In this document: positions 63,470 to 64,000 of the stretch, piece by piece | Layout of the letters: the number at the start of each line of letters is the position of its first letter | Position numbering within the stretch: the stretch's first letter is position 1 | Source: Mycobacterium sp. IS-1742 | Lineage (GTDB): Bacteria; Actinomycetota; Actinomycetes; Mycobacteriales; Mycobacteriaceae | Assembly (NCBI RefSeq): GCF_001500125.1 | Contig: NZ_LQIV01000002.1 | Location: 109,105-173,104 of the forward strand | Length of the DNA: 64,000 bases | Direction: 5' to 3' | Position numbers and translations under genes: made by a program | The notes under the pieces: model-generated | Seen by the model: the letters and a program-made list of their open reading frames with translations, nothing else | Database searches by the model: none | Told to the model about the DNA's origin: nothing

Positions 63470-64000
63470 TCAGTTGGTGGTGGGTGGCGGGGGTTGGTAT
63501 GGGGTGTACCACCACCAGTCGGCGCGTTCGCCGGATGGTCCGCGGTAGGGCGGCACCGTGGGCGGGGGGTGATTCGGCGGACGCGCGAGGGAACCGTTTC
63601 CGAGTTTTCGGCCGGTGGCGTCGGTGACGGTGAGCTCCGATGCGGGTCCGGTGATGGTGATGACCCCGCGGTGGTGCAGCCGGTGATGGTAGGGGCAGAG
63701 CAACACGAGGTTGTCCAGATCGGTGGCCCCACCGTCTTCCCAATGCTGGAGGTGGTGGGCGTGCAACCCGCGGGTGGCCCCACAACCCGGGACCACGCAG
63801 GTGGAATCGCGGTGCTCGAGCGCACGCCGCAGGCGGCGATTGATCAGCCGGGTGGTGCGCCCGGCGCCGAGGGGTTGGCCGTCACGTTCGAACCAGACCT
63901 CGCAGGTGGCATCACACCCTAGATAGCGGCGATCGGCATCCGACAGCAGCGGGCCGAGGTGGAGGGCGGCGATGCGGTCTTTGATGTCGAGATGCATGAC
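63470..64000 (-). CDS. HNH endonuclease domain protein, C-terminal part (5' end outside the window)
   Basis: The frame is open to base 64000, so the start is not in the window; the ATG at 63997 is internal. The visible part ends with an HNH domain: CVVPGCGATRGLHAHHLQHW, then GGATDLDNLVLLCPYHHRLHH (His-Asn-His plus CxxC-type zinc site). This is the layout of DUF222-HNH proteins (13E12-type) common in mycobacteria. The Pro/Trp-rich end is disordered. It separates pafB from whatever lies upstream, where pafA is expected. Confidence 0.88.
   Translation of the reverse strand, partial: VMHLDIKDRIAALHLGPLLSDADRRYLGCDATCEVWFERDGQPLGAGRTTRLINRRLRRALEHRDSTCVVPGCGATRGLHAHHLQHWEDGGATDLDNLVLLCPYHHRLHHRGVITITGPASELTVTDATGRKLGNGSLARPPNHPPPTVPPYRGPSGERADWWWYTPYQPPPPTTN

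Noticed and set aside
1..64000. CRISPR arrays, tRNA or rRNA genes, IS elements, prophage
   Set aside because: No direct-repeat/spacer pattern, cloverleaf, rRNA core, transposase or phage gene was recognised. The 33-bp and 11-bp repeats found are coding or regulatory in nature.

Overview
The window is high-GC actinobacterial DNA and almost certainly comes from a fast-growing Mycobacterium (Mycolicibacterium). The support is an mce hexacistron, F420-type PPOX proteins, rbpA, separate lnt and ppm1 genes (fused in M. tuberculosis), and gene order that follows the M. tuberculosis Rv2045c to Rv2096c segment: lipT-lppI, an Rv2049c-like gene, rbpA, ppm1/lnt, fxsA, a dienelactone hydrolase, cobN, cobGH(IJ), cobK-cobM-cobL-SDR, an Rv2074-like gene, pepE, the flap nuclease, a DUF4333 protein, helY, tatC, tatA, pafC, pafB. 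No rRNA, tRNA, CRISPR array, IS element or prophage was seen.

Layout. 1-10 kb: a divergent flavin monooxygenase (cut by the left edge), then a co-directional run of an NAD(P)-binding reductase, six mce genes (A to F) with stop/start overlaps, and a small exported protein. The two yrbE permease genes that normally head such operons are absent. 10-16 kb: two different FGGY sugar kinases with a thioesterase, a flavodoxin-like protein and an acyl-CoA dehydrogenase. 16-20 kb: small membrane and stress-type proteins, including a DoxX-like protein with eleven 11-residue repeats and an RDD protein with a PQYGQ-rich head. 20-29 kb: an APH-like kinase fused to a second domain, lipT/lppI, a lipoprotein, a winged-helix/hydrolase fusion next to three 11-bp direct repeats, and RecQ. 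29-36 kb: rbpA, the lipoprotein and lipoglycan genes lnt and ppm1, and paired PPOX proteins. 36-53 kb: the cobalamin (corrin ring) genes in three blocks, interrupted by an osmoprotectant ABC transporter, a TauD-type dioxygenase, a cyclic-nucleotide-binding protein and a second APH-like protein. 53-64 kb: pepE, a thioesterase-like gene, flap nuclease, helY, the Tat translocase, the PafBC DNA-damage regulator, and the 3' part of an HNH endonuclease gene cut by the right edge.

Many genes here seem to start at or next to their transcription start: a TANNNT -10 hexamer lies 6-8 nt before the start codon at nine places. At pepE and its divergent neighbour the two -10 boxes overlap by two bases. The most interesting unexplained items are a 35-codon membrane microprotein gene upstream of cobN, the 11-bp repeat array beside the winged-helix/hydrolase fusion, the 20-bp palindrome over the lipT -10 box, the mce operon without yrbE, and the DoxX protein with an 11-mer repeat tail. 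All functional calls come from reading translated sequence; no database search was run.
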